Source: Allacma fusca
Lineage: Eukaryota; Arthropoda; Collembola; Symphypleona; Sminthuridae
Length of the DNA stretch: 64,000 nucleotides
Assembly: GCA_947179485.1 (NCBI GenBank)
Contig: OX359250.1
Span: forward strand, 39,834,783 to 39,898,782
Direction of reading: 5' to 3'
Shown here: positions 42,301 to 56,468 of the stretch, in pieces
How positions within the stretch are numbered: the first letter of the stretch is position 1
How the letters are laid out: each line of letters starts with the position of its first letter
Notes under the pieces: generated by a model
Told to the model about the DNA's origin: nothing
The model's input: only the letters and a program-made list of their open reading frames with translations
Database searches by the model: none
Program-made: the position numbers and the translations under genes

Positions 42301-45300
42301 TAAAAACTTGTGGACCAAATGTTTTCCAAGCGATTTCAGCATACTAATTTAATTTCTTTTTTTTTCTTTGGAAATATTTTTATATGTAACACTTTGTAAG
42401 GTCACAAAGATATTTAATTATGTGGCTTTCAAAGCCAGTGACAAAATATATAAATTAATTAGAAGTACTTTACCTACTGCGTGTATTCCTTTGAAGTAAA
42501 GAACCACAAATGGACTGTCTGGCTCAAGCCACACTGTGATTAATTATTTACAAAAGAATTCGAGTTAACAACACGTGCAGAGTTCAAATGCCACTTTCCG
42601 GTACTTACATATTTAAGTTCCACTTAACTCTCTGGGTGAAGTATAATTGACTGCTATATCTCACTAAAAAAAATTTATTAAAAATTAAAAGACTGTGGAA
42701 GGAAATTCAAAAGGAATTCCTTATTCAAAGCATCTTCTAAAGATGACAGACGTGGTGGTAAAATCGTATTTAATTAGATATATTAACCTTGAAGTGCTAA
42801 GAAGCATTTTGAATTTTTATGACTATAAGTAATGTTCTAAAAGATATTTTACATGTAATTATGTCCAGATAGGCTAAAAATCCTGGGTTGTCTACTCCTG
42901 TGAGAAACCGATTCTTATGAAAAGTAAATGATTCCATAAAAAGCTCACGGAAGGGTGTCATCATAACGCGTGTCGATGAGGATGACTGACGAAAATGATG
43001 TGCTTATTGTAGCAATGAAACAACTGCAGTTGGTAATAATTCCAGGGGAAATTAAGGCACCATAGCTTATATTCTTCATTGTGGCTGTAGATTTGACAAG
43101 ACTGTTAGCTCAAGGTTATATTTGTTTGCATTTTTGTTGCTTCCCTTTTACATATTGTGAATAACTTTCATGTTGGGTAGGAAGAAGCTCACAGTTCTAT
43201 ATAATTAGGTCTAAGTGAGTCATTTACAAATTACAATACATTCTCCTTAGAAGAGCACCTAGAGGCTTATATGCTTTCCAATATGTAGAGGTGTAACTGT
43301 ATTTTTTCCCCAACAGAGAAAATGCTCTTATTACAAGATGTCAGAAGATACTAGGAAACAAACGAGGAAAAAAGTAGGGGATTTCCTCTGTAAACAACTA
43401 ACCGATTGCCGGAAACTTTCCGGGGTTATTGCGACACTATGAGCATATAATATACAACTATAACATACAAGATCCTATTAGAAGCAGAAATATGAGTAAC
43501 TAATTAAACCAAATAGTTTTGACGGAAGTCTGTCCAGTCCTGTTGTGGTGCGTGGCTGTGAAATAAACGAAAATGTTATAATTTGATGTATCTACATACA
43601 TATGTCAGATTTTAATTGCTCAAATACAAAAACACTACAGAGTATTTACAACAGGACGCCTTCACTTTTCCTGCAAGATTTCCAAGCCAATTTACTCTTG
43701 CTTACCATTTGGGATGTCCAAACTGGAAATTGAAAAAACAAGGATTTTTGCGAGCAAACATAAAAATTCTGATTCAGGGTAAGCCAAAACGTGTCGAGCA
43801 TGTTTTGTTACCATGTGGAAATTATGCTAGCACGCTACTATGAATTTTCATACATAAATTTTTTTCTAATATCATGACATAACAGTGCCATTGAAGAACC
43901 CTGTCTATACCAGCATCCCTAAAGACTCGAAAATTTGACCATCTAGTAAGCCTACATGATATGGTCTCATATGGAGAAAAAAATGTAGTAAATGGGAAAC
44001 TATCGAAATAATCTTTACGTTCTAATAAGAGTCTTTAATATCAAAAGTGCAATTTTTATGGGGAACTTCAGACATTACATATTACAGAAATAAATCCCTT
44101 GTTCTAGGTCTGCACATTCACAATTGAAATCCAAAGTTTAACCCTAACGTGAGAATCTGAGAATACCTTGTCGGAATCGTGAGCGTGAAATTGTGTATAA
44201 CAAAACGTGGACAGACAATTTAAATTGTGATAGAAGGAATCAGCGGATGAAGATAATTACAATAATTTATTATTATTTCCAAAATAATATGTGTCGGGAA
44301 AAAATGTCATGGATATAGTCTCTCTTGTTCCGCTTTACACCTTTACTGTATAGATCAACAGTGTATTCTTGTTGTAGAGACCAACATAAGGATTTCCTCT
44401 GAAGTTTCAAAAATTCTGGTAACATTTCCGTTTACAATATATTTTTTCTCATTGTCGGAGCAGGTCACTCCACAGCCCAATTTTGCTCCTTTTAGGAGTG
44501 ACTACTGAAGAGAGTGTACTGTATCTCTTCTATTACTCATTGTTTTAAAATCCACTCTGACCTTCAATTCAGTCCTGAGAAGATTAGACACGTTGTGCCC
44601 ACCAGTAAGTATACATTATGTCTACTATGTGCTTTCAGATATCTATACAACCGTGGACAGACACTGTACCTTTCTATCTCTTATGTGGATACATATACAT
44701 ATACGTGTACGAATAATACATGGATGAAGTTGGCTTTGGTTGGCTTTAGCCCCCAGCAATGATATTAAATCACAGTCATGCAAAAACAATTCTGTTACTC
44801 TGAACTTTTTACCATGCGGCCGGCAGTATTAGTTTCACTTTCTTCTTGTCAAGACAAGAGCGTCCAAGAGTCCCAAAAACTCAGGGTTTCTATTTTCTAA
44901 GGATTAGCCACAGGTAAACAGAATAGCAGCCTTTTTAAACCTCTTTTGTACTTACTCCCAAAATTCACATCTTCGCAATTGACTTTCAATATCAATCAAT
45001 AAATTACATTGTAAAGTGGAAATACACACTAAAACATCCGTATAAACTCTACAAAACTGCCGAAAAAATACGAAACTCTCAGACTGTAAAAGATCCTGAT
45101 CCTTCGTATAAGATTTTATTCTGGAGATATAAGATTCCTGATTTCTGTACAGAGGCCAAATTATCTGGGAACTACCAGGGTATTGTCACGATGTAAATTC
45201 CGAATTTTGTTGCCGGATGCCCTTACGGAGGGAGTGCACGGTTTCCCTGAATGTTCTGGGAAGATTTACGAACAGTTCTGTAATCATTCATAAATCTATG

Positions 45301-45844
45301 ATTTATATAGAGGCAATGAATCAGAAATAAATAAAGTCTGGGATATTTAGCACATTTTTGGTACTCATGAGAATCAAATAAATTTGTAAGTAAGAATAAT
45401 GAGACAGGTGTACGTGACACACCCACTCATTGTTTACCTTTGTCCTCACTCCAAATCGGTTTAGTATATATCTATCTTCAGGTGATAATTTAGCAGACCC
45501 TGTGGATTATTTTTGGTACAGTACTCTCAAGTATTTTCCTGAGCATACAGTAATAATTACGAAATCAATTTATTTGAATAATTATTATTTCTTATATACT
45601 ACAACAAGTCTTCTTCGAGTATTAGCTCACCTGTACCGTTATCTTTAAAAATTGAAACCATACACTTCGGATTATCTCATCTGTGCTCGATGTAGTTACT
45701 GTACAAGCCAACTGGAACAATTACTAGGAGTATTGTATTTTACTGACAGATAAATGGGTATTGTCCTGAAGTCTCCGAGTGTGTATTAATTTAATTTTGT
45801 TGTTTCCCTTGAGGTACTCTTCCAGACTCTGTCCCGTGTCAAAT
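39357..45844. other. 6.5-kb gene-poor region
   Basis: No reading frame here has a recognisable family or convincing splice structure, and no long repeat was detected. It includes the upstream region of the complete GST gene at its right end. Confidence 0.5.
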
Positions 45845-46885
45845 ATGGGTATTGATTGTTACTACACTCCAGGAAGTGCCCCCTGCCGGGCAGTTCTTCT
45901 CGCCGCCAAGAATCTCGGAATTGAGTTGAATCTCAAGTTGATCAATCTAATGACTGGGGAACATTTGAAGGCCGACTTTATTGCGGTAAATAAAGCTTTT
46001 AGTTTCGTACATTTCAAATTAGTACATGCAATAACACCGTAATAATATTGACAATATTTTTAAAATTACTTTTTCGAAAATCTTTACTTTTATACGATCG
46101 CCGGAACATGCTTCCCATTTTTAAATTCTGATGATCCTTAATTCAATCCGGTACTTCCGGTAGTAATATGACCCTTGAAATAAATCCGGCTGCGTTTTTC
46201 TTTAAATTGCTGTCATAACATAAAAGTGCGGTATTTTTTAAAATTGTGCACAATTTGAATTATGAAATGTCCGAACAGTGTAAAAGTGTCTGGTCTAGTT
46301 CAGTAGAAGTCATGGGAGAATTTAGGTATATTTAATCTAAAAATTAATTTGATTTATATTTAACAGATGAATCCCCAACATACCATTCCAACTTTGAACG
46401 ATGATGGTTTCTATTTGAGCGAGAGCCGAGCCATCATCCAGTACCTGGCGAATGCCTACGGGAAGAATGATTCACTGTATCCCAAAGATCCGAAGAAGCG
46501 GTTCTTGGTGGAGCATCGGCTGGCCTTTGACATGGGGACCTTGTACCATCGTTTCGGGGATTTGTACTACCCCGTCATGTTTGCTAAGGCGAAGGTGGAC
46601 CCTGAGAAGGTGACTAAATTGAATGAAGCTCTGCAATGGACGGATGATTTTCTGGCGAAGACTTCCTACATCGCTGGGGACAACATGACCATTGCGGACT
46701 TCTCGGTCATGCCCACTCTGTCGACCATCGAAGCCGTGGGTCATGACTTGACCCCATACAAGAACGTCACGAAGTACATGAGTAAACTCAAGGAAGAAAT
46801 CGTGGGCTATGTTGAGTTGAACCAGCAAGGGGCTGACCAGTTCGGAGAGTGGGCCAAATCTGCCATTCAAGCAGTATCCGGTTAA
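45845..46885 (+). CDS. Glutathione S-transferase, delta/epsilon-type, complete
   Basis: Exon 1 is 45845-45985 and exon 2 is 46367-46885, phase 0, 219 residues, the normal cytosolic GST length. The N-terminal thioredoxin-like domain has the catalytic serine in YYTPGSAPCRAV (S11). HTIPTL and SESRAI at the start of exon 2 bind glutathione. The helical domain has the capping box SYIAGDNMTIADF. The intron falls just before the NPQHTIPTL segment. Its C-terminal domain is a close relative of the partial GST at the left window edge, so the two are probably members of one local family. Role: detoxification by glutathione conjugation in the cytosol. Confidence 0.93.
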
Positions 46886-47174
46886 ATCCATATTTCGAAC
46901 AACTGGACTCTGTCTCTATTGGCTCTGAAAGTGTCCATCAGTTGTTCTTAAGCTGGGAGGGAGTCCTCCAAGTGCCTTTTGACCATTACTTCCTTCCAAA
47001 AAAATATTGTTAGACTACGACTCCGTTTAGATACTAGTCTTCTGTGTGCTATTAAACTTCCATTTAACGTCCACCCCCGGATTTTTAATTGGCTATTGTA
47101 TGGATATCCTAAATAACTACATCTTGTACACTTCTTGACCAATTTCCCCTAAAGCTCTATGTGATACCATTGCA

Positions 47175-47180
47175 AATAAA
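47175..47180 (+). terminator. Poly(A) signal of the complete GST
   Basis: AATAAA 290 bases after the GST stop codon. Confidence 0.5.
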
Positions 47181-49344
47181 GTTGAGTTTTTCTATTTGAA
47201 CTGGAAAGTTGCATAATTTATTTTGTATTTATTTATGCTGGGTCATCCTGAGACCTGGAGGAATTTATGCTGGGACCACAACTGTGCTTGCCCTAAGACG
47301 TTTTGCTATGATGATAAAAACTATCGGGACCTCCCTTGCACCTTGATAATACGGTTTTAATTAATTTGTAATTTTTAGTCTTTGTAAAGCAATCCCAGGA
47401 TTTATTTCCATTTTGTTGAGCTCAAAAACACCATTTGGAGTTTAATGTTTTGATAACCTTCGGGAAAATATGCATTTATAATATACAATACATACATTTT
47501 CATTTCTTGAGTGGGAATATATTGCAGAGTTTGGTTTGAAAATAATTGTAATCTCAAAAAGGGGACCCTGGTTATATTTTGAGGGTAAACAAAACAGAGA
47601 CAAAAAAAATTATTAACTTCCAATATGGTAGGATTTTCGGCGGCAAAAATAACTTTCACGTGGATTGAAGTTTTACAAATTTTGTAGTAATTTGTCAGAT
47701 TTGAAAAAACAGCGGAAAATTTAGAAAATTCCAACGAAAGCGTACTAATGCAATGCGTAGTATGCAAAAATATGCGCCTTGATTTCATACAGCCAAGAAA
47801 TACCGCACAAAATCTCCAGAGGGAGTACGAAGCTTTGGAAACCATATTTGTTTTTTAGTCCCAACCCAGCTTCGAGGTAGCACAGAGGGTTTCTTTTACT
47901 TTAAATTGAAAATGCATCTATTCCATTTTGCCTCTCTTCACATATTCCTCAATAAGGGATTGGAAGCCCAGCGGCGGCGGGCCTTCTGACTAGTGTCTGG
48001 AAAGTTTTATCATAAATGAACATTTTCAGATTGGAGAAACGTTTCTTTCAGTTGACATTGACATTCATGCTCACAATGCGAGACATAGGAGGCTAGGAGG
48101 CTCGAATTGAAAATAGAACCAACGTAAATGTACAGGCCGTGCTAAAACAGTCCTACACCCCCAGAGCTCATATGAGGGACCAGGGTTTAACAGTTGAAAC
48201 TTCCCGGGTACTTTGGATATTTTGAGCATATTTTCCCTCAATCTTTTCATTGTGCAGACAATTATCAATAATTATATACGCATATTTATATAAATTACAT
48301 ATATAATCATAATTATCGTTAATCAATAAAAATAATTATTTTAAACACACACAATACAATAAACTATGCATAACAAAAAATATTTTGTTAAAAATTTGCA
48401 TAAAGCTTTCTGTTTTCTATTTCCCATAGAATTCTTTTCCAGATTTTCTAAAATGTCATTGACCTACTCAAATATTTACAATCTCAGGCGCTTAAAATAT
48501 GAATCGAAGTCGGGATATTCAAGGGATTTATATATAAATCAAATATTTGTATCGCAAGACGAATTTCTTTTTGAAATTAACACCCCTACGTCAGTTGATA
48601 GCTCAGAGAGCTGACAGGTCGTTCCATTTGGAATTATGAGCTTGGGCCACAAAGCAGATGCCTAAGGCTGGGAGACTGAGCAAAAGCATCAAAGATCAGG
48701 AAGTTTCTGGGAGTTGGAATTTATTTAAATGATCAATTTTCAAGCAAGATCTAACCATTTAAAAATATATCCAACTGCACTTATTGCTAATTTTACGAGA
48801 ATCACATTTCATCACCCTATCTATGTCAAAAATCAGAAAACTTTGCCCATAATTATTTACCTGCATTGGCCAATTAAACAAATCTTTGAAAATCACTGAC
48901 TGCAAAAAATGGAGGAATTTTTATATATTTTTGGAAAATTACAATTTCGTTCGTATGATTTGAGGGCCGGAGAATATGCGAGACCCTGTACATTCAACGA
49001 TTTCTGAGAATACAATGGAGAGAATCCTTGTCATTTACAAGTACGCCGGGGCGGCGGTCTTTTCAAAAAAAATTCAGGTCAGAAATAAGATGGATTTAAA
49101 CGGACGCTGGAGCACTTACTCCCAGGACTGAACCCCTGCTTGTATTTCCGTACTGACGACACCTTCCCACCTTAGCCTTTGAGCTAGAGGGAAGGCGGAA
49201 GGCCTTCCCGACATTCCGATACTCCTGCGTATGTACGTCCTTGTATTACATATTGTTTGGGCTCTCTCGTCGGCTCCTGCTTTTAAACGGGTGTTTGTTA
49301 CTCACATCACACACTCGACTCAACCTGTGCTCAACTTTATTAAC

Positions 49345-49364
49345 TGTGTGTGTGTGTGTGTGTG
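49345..49364 (+). repeat. (TG)n microsatellite
   Basis: Ten TG units followed by TATGTA. Confidence 0.9.
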
Positions 49365-50778
49365 TATGTATAGAGAGGAGGCGTGAGCTACAGAGCATAG
49401 GGGAGACTCGACTACAGAGCCTCTCTGTCCCTATTCCCTTATAGTCACATCATTCCCAGAGAAAAAGACACTAGACTGAGTGAGGAAGTGAGGAGATACG
49501 TCTTCATGATCTTGTTTTGACTTTCCATGTCACACTCTACATTATTTACATACAAGGAACGGAACGGACTCCGGTCAAAATTTTTCCCATTAGAAATGTT
49601 AAGTATAAAATACAGCAGTTGGTGTGAGGATCCTTCAAATTTTCCATGAGTGAGCTCCACTCTCCTGTAAATATTTTAAATAGTGTTCATTTTGCACAAG
49701 TTGTTGGAACAGAGAAATATTTGATGGTTTCAACGTCATAACCGTCCATCAGTTTTGGAAGGTCTGGCCTGAGTGAGAGTGTGGTTCCATATATAACGGA
49801 AACAACACACGCGTCCAAGGAGGTTACTTCTGGTAAAAAAAAATTATAATAATACAAACAATAATATTGTTAGTCATATCAAATTACGTAATGTAACTTT
49901 ATCAGATATGAGGATTGAGGGATTTTATTTAAATGTAGGCTTCGTCGGGGTGTGAGCAGAAAGTAGATGATGGTAAATGTTGGGTTGTTGGAATCATCTG
50001 TGCTAGATACTCATTTTTTTTGTAAGATTGTAGGAAGTGTCCGTTAGAAGAGTCCTTTGAAAGCTAGTGCTTAGGCTTAGGGCAAGTCCTTTGAAGGAGT
50101 CAGTTGTCGGGTCTTGGGGATTGGATCCCTGGATCAGGAATCATGGATAATCATGTTGGAGGGACTGGAGGAGGAATCCTGAGTAATTGTATTGGAGGAC
50201 CCTGAGAGCGAGTGCTTGGGAATATAGTTCAAAGAGCAAGTCCTTGGAAGAAATAGTAAGAGAAAGTCCGTGGACTGAGTTCTGGGAACATGTCCTGTGA
50301 GCAAGGCCTTAGATGTTCCAGGAGATTATGATTACGCGGAACTGTATCTTGTGTGTTGGTTGGAGTACATTGAGGGAGGTTTAGTGGGGAAGGATTTTAA
50401 AGAGGAAGTTAGGAGGTATTTGTAAGTTGAGAGCGGGTAAAACATTATTTGGAAGAACGTTATGAAATGTGGGGAATTAAAAAACGTTGAGGGTTTTGTA
50501 GCGTTTTGTAATGTGGGGGAAGTAGAAGGTGATTATTTTTGATGTGCTGGTACTGTACACTTGGAATCGTATTGTAGGTGTTTTGAATGTTGAAAGATGC
50601 CGAAGGGGAGAGTTTATGTTTTGGAATCTGTGTCTGGAGAAGCGTTAGTTGTGTGGTGATTTTTGAATTGGTGGTTAATGGAATGTTTTGGTGATTTTGA
50701 TTTGAAGCTTTTGAGAATTACGGAACCGTTGTTTTCAAGTTCGTAAGACTGGCTACTGCACTGGTTCAATCGCTGATC

Positions 50779-53061
50779 ATGGCAGACAGCGCTAGTGAAA
50801 GCGATTCAAGTTCAATAGATGGTGGACCAATAATGATGCCGCCGTCGCCTGTCACTCGGGAACAGCTACATAAGAGGATCGAATCTCTCCAACAGCAGAA
50901 TAGGGTCCTGAAAGTTGAGCTGGAAACGTACAAGCTGAGAGTGAAGGCACTCCAAGAAGAGAATAGAAGTTTAAGACAGGCATCTGTTAATATTGTAAGG
51001 ATTTTAAAGCGTTATGTCTGGTTAATGATTTACTGCTTTCATGATGGAATTGGTCTGAGTCTTGGTTCTCTCACTTGAATAGCAAGCCAAGGCAGAACAA
51101 GAGGAGGAATTCATTTCGAACACGCTGCTCAAGAAGATTCAGGCTTTAAAAAAGGAGAAAGAAACTTTGGCTCATCATTACGAACAAGAAGAGGAGTGCT
51201 TGACGAATGACCTGTCCAGGAAGCTTAATCAGGTAAACAATCTCCTGATTTTGAACATTTCGTTCGGATTCCCACATTTGATTTATTTGTTTGATCAATC
51301 CGTGGAATGTGCAACTCTTGGAAGATTTTGCGTCAATAATTTTAAATACAGTTTAACAGCATATTTTATTATCAATTCTAGTTACGAGCGGAAAAGTGCA
51401 AGCTGGAGCAAACTTTAGAGCAAGAGCAAGAATGTTTGGTTAATAAGCTCATGCGAAAGATCGAGAAGCTCGAAGCTGAAACAGAAGCCAAACAATCTAA
51501 TTTGGAGCAGCTGCGACGGGAGAAAGTGGAATTAGAAAATACTTTAGAGCAAGAGCAAGAAGCATTAGTCAATCGTTTATGGAAACAAATGGATAAGCTC
51601 GAGGCTGAGAAAAGGTATATTTTGTTTTGGATCAGGCATCCAATTTTTCATTTAATTAATTTGCATGTCTACGTAAATGGAGAGGAGTAATTTCATCTTT
51701 TCGAAAGGACACTGTCAATTTTCTTTCGTATTTGAATTTTCAGAAATTTGCAGAACAGAGTAGAAAATCAAGGGTTAAGTGGGATGCAGCTTTTAAGTGG
51801 ACCTAATTCAATCACAGACCCTATTCAGTTACCGCGTAGAAATTCATCACTAACTTCAGATGAGCAGGATAAAGGTAACGGTAACAAAAGCATTTCCTCT
51901 ACTGAAGGGGATGCACTAATTCTTACTGGTAATGTGCAACATCTCCGCAGCGAAGTGGACCGTTTAAAAGCTCAATTATCAGTAGCTCAGCAGCAGCGTA
52001 AGTCTCGAATTGCCAAATTAATTGGTTGTACTGTGCTTTTACATATTCGATAGATCTGTTGTGGTTCTTATGGTTATTTGTTTTTCAGATTCTGAAAAAA
52101 TGGCCCAGTACGCGGCTGAAGAGCGCCAAATTCGAGATGAAAATCTTCGCCTGCAACGTCGGCTGCAACTAGAAATGGAGAGGCGAGAAGCGCTCTGTCG
52201 TCACCTATCTGAATCTGAATCCAGCCTGGAAATGGAAGATGAGCGTCATTTTCACGAAACATTGGCTGCCCAGGGGTTGGATACTGGGTCACTTAGAATC
52301 GCTCATCATACTCCGGGTGCTGCACCAACTGCAGGAATAAGTATCGGAAGTGCTTTGCCAATTCGCCCTCGACCAGGTTCCAGCCCTGGTCCATTCGTGC
52401 CTTCCCCGGGTTCTGGATCTCGACCTATGAGTCCAGGAACTCAGCCATGTACGAATTTTATTTTCGTCCCTCCTGGCTCCTTAAGTATAAATATCTTACA
52501 AAATCGTTCACTATTTCACACGGAAAAGTTTATATACTAATAATAATATTAAACTGTGTCTTGTGTAGGTATTCATTTACCTTGTGGAGGGAACACTGGT
52601 AGGGACATAATGAGTCCTCCAAGTCCGGTGAGTCGATGTCAGCTCTGTAACGGTCACGGTTGGTTGCCACCAAGTACTGGAACGGGTCCGTTATTGGTTA
52701 CGACTTCATCTGGTGGAAGTAGCGGATCTGGTCCTTTTTCACACGTAGTTTCAGCATCTTCGCCTCCTATTCGACATTCCAGCAAGGAAAGATTTGCAAG
52801 ACCAGCTCCTCCATCTAGTTAGTAATTTACAGCTAATTTGATTAACTCAGAGGTTTGAAAGAAATGGCAAAATAATCGGGGGAAGGAAAATCTCATTTTG
52901 ATTGTTTTTAATCATCAGCTAATGATCGCAGCCAAGAGCCTCGGACACCAGGAGACAGTACTATGACAAGCCCGGCTCCTAGCCCCGCTCCACTTGAAAT
53001 TGTTTTGAGCCCTGCATCTGCACCGTCACCCTCTCCAATGGACACATCTTACAAGACTTAA
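50779..53061 (+). CDS. CCDC6: CCDC6 (coiled-coil domain-containing protein 6)
   Basis: Seven exons with matching phases: 50779-50994, 51083-51232, 51382-51614, 51744-51997, 52089-52448, 52569-52817, 52919-53061; 534 residues. The N-terminus MADSASESD, the coiled coil ([70 protein letters not shown]) and the block HSEKMAQY ... NLRLQRRLQ ... [17 protein letters not shown] are near-identical to vertebrate CCDC6. The C-terminal part is Pro/Ser-rich and disordered, as in the human protein, ending in [15 protein letters not shown] and the final exon. CCDC6 is a nuclear/cytoplasmic coiled-coil protein linked in vertebrates to the DNA damage checkpoint and CREB1 repression. No defects seen. Confidence 0.95.
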
Positions 53062-56000
53062 CTTCAATTAGCCAGATATGCGCAATTTAACTAAACTACT
53101 TTGGAATATTTCCTGAGCATATACCAATCGTCTGTTGGAATTAAGGGATATCAGAACTGCCCCTTCATTGCTTGTTGTTTCTATTTATTTTAACATTTTT
53201 CCTTCATCATTATGGTTATTTTCCCGTCAGCTATGCATATCCCTATATATGAGCTACTGGAGTTTATCACATTTATGTATCAGGATCTGTTTCAGTGATA
53301 AGTAATTATTTATATTTTCTAATGCAAAATTTACACTCATACGGTTGCTAATAAATTCAAGCAAGTGAATAAGTTAGAGAAGGGGCTGCGTTAATGAAAA
53401 TGGTGTCTTGTAATTTTTGGATTCCCGAAGCAAACTGATCTGGTACGTGTTGCCGCTCAAAGGTCTTCCTCTGCTTGTATCAATTTCCTTGTACCCTTGT
53501 AGGGCTTAGTATACATGTTTACCACAATTGAAAACATTTCTGCTTTGGTGTTACTATTAATTATTAATATCTTGCGACCTGCCTCAAAGTGGTGAAAAGG
53601 GAAGGAGTCTACAGTGGGGCGTAACTTTGGCGAATGGCTGCGGTTGACCTATTAAGGTATGAGCATTGTGAATTGACTTAAATGTTTCAACGAACAAATG
53701 TAATTTTTCATTTAGGGGAAGTATATATAATTATATATATAATTATATATATATATATGCATACTTAAATCTTTGGTTTAAAAATTTAAGCCTATTATGT
53801 TGGGTGGGGAAGAATTAATATGAAGACACATGTTACGTAATGCTATTTGTTAAGTTACACTTACCTTATTTGCAAGGTTATTGTTTGATCGTTTCTACTT
53901 TTCTTACATGTCTTTGAGGTTTCCAGTTGCACTCATGAACCGACGTTTACCTAGATCTTTATGGATTACATAGAAGATAATACTGATTACACTGTTAATT
54001 ATAATGTTGGAATGATGAATGATGGAATTGAGTAATAATAAACATTATTATTATTGGACAATTATAAGTGTTAGTGTTTGGACAGTGTCGAACAACATAC
54101 AATGTCTTTTCTTATATAATATAAACAATTATATAATAGGTATACTTATAGTTTGTCCTTTCAAGCCACTACTCAACAGACATCACTATTACTATATGCA
54201 TAATTATTGGTTTTTAAAAATCTTTCAATTTCAACTACAATCTCTCATTACATAATGTAGCTTTAACTATTAGTATTTATTATGGAAGTAATACATGTAT
54301 TCTCTATAAGCATGTATTGTTGTGTACATGTATTATAATATGCATGTCTGTAGACCTAGTTTTCTAACGACTAGTGTGGAAAGTTACAACAGGAGTAATT
54401 ATTATTATTTCTCAGTACTAAGTTGGTAAAATGATAGCAAAAAAATGATAGACTGACCTTATGTTTAATTCTTGTGAAACGCTTACCTTAGAAATACTAC
54501 AATAATAATTATTATTCACTGTCATAATTTTACAGCTGTATACACTTTATTATCGTAATTACAAGGGATGCACATTGTCCCAATTTGGTTGACAGTTTCT
54601 CTCATCATTAATGTTATTACCTGGACTGGTGATCGGAAGAAAGCAAAAAGAAAAATGTTCTTTAATTTGTTGTTCTCACTCCGGGAAAATGTTTTCCCCT
54701 TATTTGTTATTTATTATTATTATGGTTCCAGCTAATTATTATTATATATGTACGGAATGGTCAGCCTATGGAAATGTTCATGGTGATCATGTAGCTATTT
54801 CTTCAATATTTATTTTAATGTATCCTCAGCAATGTTTTTATTCCTACAATATTAATTAATTATTATTTTCGATAATCGTTAAGTGACAATACCAATTCGC
54901 AGATTGACAAGTCTCATTTCAATCACATGGAACATTTCTACGGTAATAATTATTCTGGTTCTGAAGTGAACACCAAATTTTAATTAAGCCTTTATAACTA
55001 AATGTCAGACAGAGATCGCCAGATTGCTATAATTTATAGAGAATGGAATGTGTAGCTATTTAAAATTATAAACACTCATTATTCTTTCCATCATTATTAT
55101 TTCTACCACCTTTTTCCTTAAGTCATTCAGTATTTTATACTTGCGGTGTTTACACAAGGTAACTTATTACTATTATTGTTAATTCCTATAACTATAACTA
55201 ATGAGCAATCTGATTTTTAGTAATAATTACCTTGAGTCACTGAACATGAGAAAACATCCAGAGGATGTGATCAAATGTTTGAATCAATCATCAGTAATAA
55301 CTAAACTAATAATTATTATTCTCATGTTCAAATCCAACCATTCGTGTACTTTCTTACAATTTTATGCTAGACACAAATTATTATTATAGTCAAATTATAG
55401 CAACATTAAAGTATACAACTTCATTCAATCTCAATAACTTGTGTTAAGTGTTCCAATTTTTCATTATTCTCAATTCACACTGTACTTTTTCAAGCTCACC
55501 AATTTTATCTTCCACTGGAATCGGGAGTCTCATCTTCACTTTTTCACATCATTCACCATTCATTTTTAAGGAAAATACAAGGACTTTCACTCGGGGCAAA
55601 TAATAATGATTTTTTAAATTATCATTTAATTTTTTGAGGAGTACGAGTTTGCTTCATTCCAAACTTGAGCATAACAATATGAATGTGAATAAAGAGTGAA
55701 ATTCTATATTAAATTTCAATTAACATTCTTACGTCATTTCATACGTCCATGAGTGAACAGTGAAAACAACCTTTACTTTTGCTGAGAAATATGCACATAC
55801 ATTACACTGTATTACAGTGATAACGATGACAAAACAAAAGTTCTTTCGAAGAAACCACAAAGTTGCTTTTTAGCGTTTTTGGCCCATGCCAACTGGCCCC
55901 CAAATATTTGCTTGGGTTGTTGAAACTAATTTTATAATATCTTGGGACAAAATTTCCGACTTGAATATTATTAAGTAGAGTCATTCTCAGTTTTACGGAG

Positions 56001-56468
56001 TACTGAGTAGATACAGGGAAATGTAAGTTGGACCGTTTATATGTAATGGCATAACAAACCATTCCGAAATAATGTCAAAGCCATCATCCATTTGACTTCA
56101 GGGTTTTAAAATGGTTTGAACTTGTAAACCCATGCAAATACACACGAAGTACAGCTTGCGCTACCTAGCGTTTGTTTTGTAATTTAATTTTTCTTTGGCA
56201 GACCTAAGATTTATTAACCGCTAGATGTCTCAGCAACTACTACGGGTTCAATTTTAGAAAACGTTCCAATGTATACTATTTGGATATTGGGGTTTGTCCT
56301 CTATCGACGGTCTAAGTCGCTCTCTCATTGCAAGGCAGTTATATTGCTGGCTCAACGCAAGTGGAATCTCTTCGTCCCTGCCTGAATTGGCCCTCTGGTG
56401 TCAACCACACCAATGATTTTATTTTCGAACATGAATCAGGCATCATTGGCAGGAGGGTCATCTACAGC
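53062..56468. other. AT-rich region downstream of CCDC6
   Basis: The first 300 bases are CCDC6 3' UTR, with AATAAA at about 53350. Further on are AT repeats (about 53725-53760) and many ATTATT words but no gene. Bases about 56131-56175 share a short repeat with the flank of the MITE at 1644-1690. Confidence 0.5.

Larger units (their letters stand above)
46886..50778. other. Gene-poor region before CCDC6
   Basis: No supported gene. An open - strand frame of 147 codons at 47402-47845 has no recognisable domain. The last 900 bases (about 49870-50778) are G/T-rich on + with repeated words such as AGTCCTTTGAA and GGAATCATG, and are probably CCDC6 promoter and 5' UTR. Confidence 0.45.

Noticed and set aside
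47402..47845. 147-codon - frame, considered as a transposase remnant
   Set aside because: No DDE/DDD motif or DNA-binding domain could be seen, and no inverted ends flank it.
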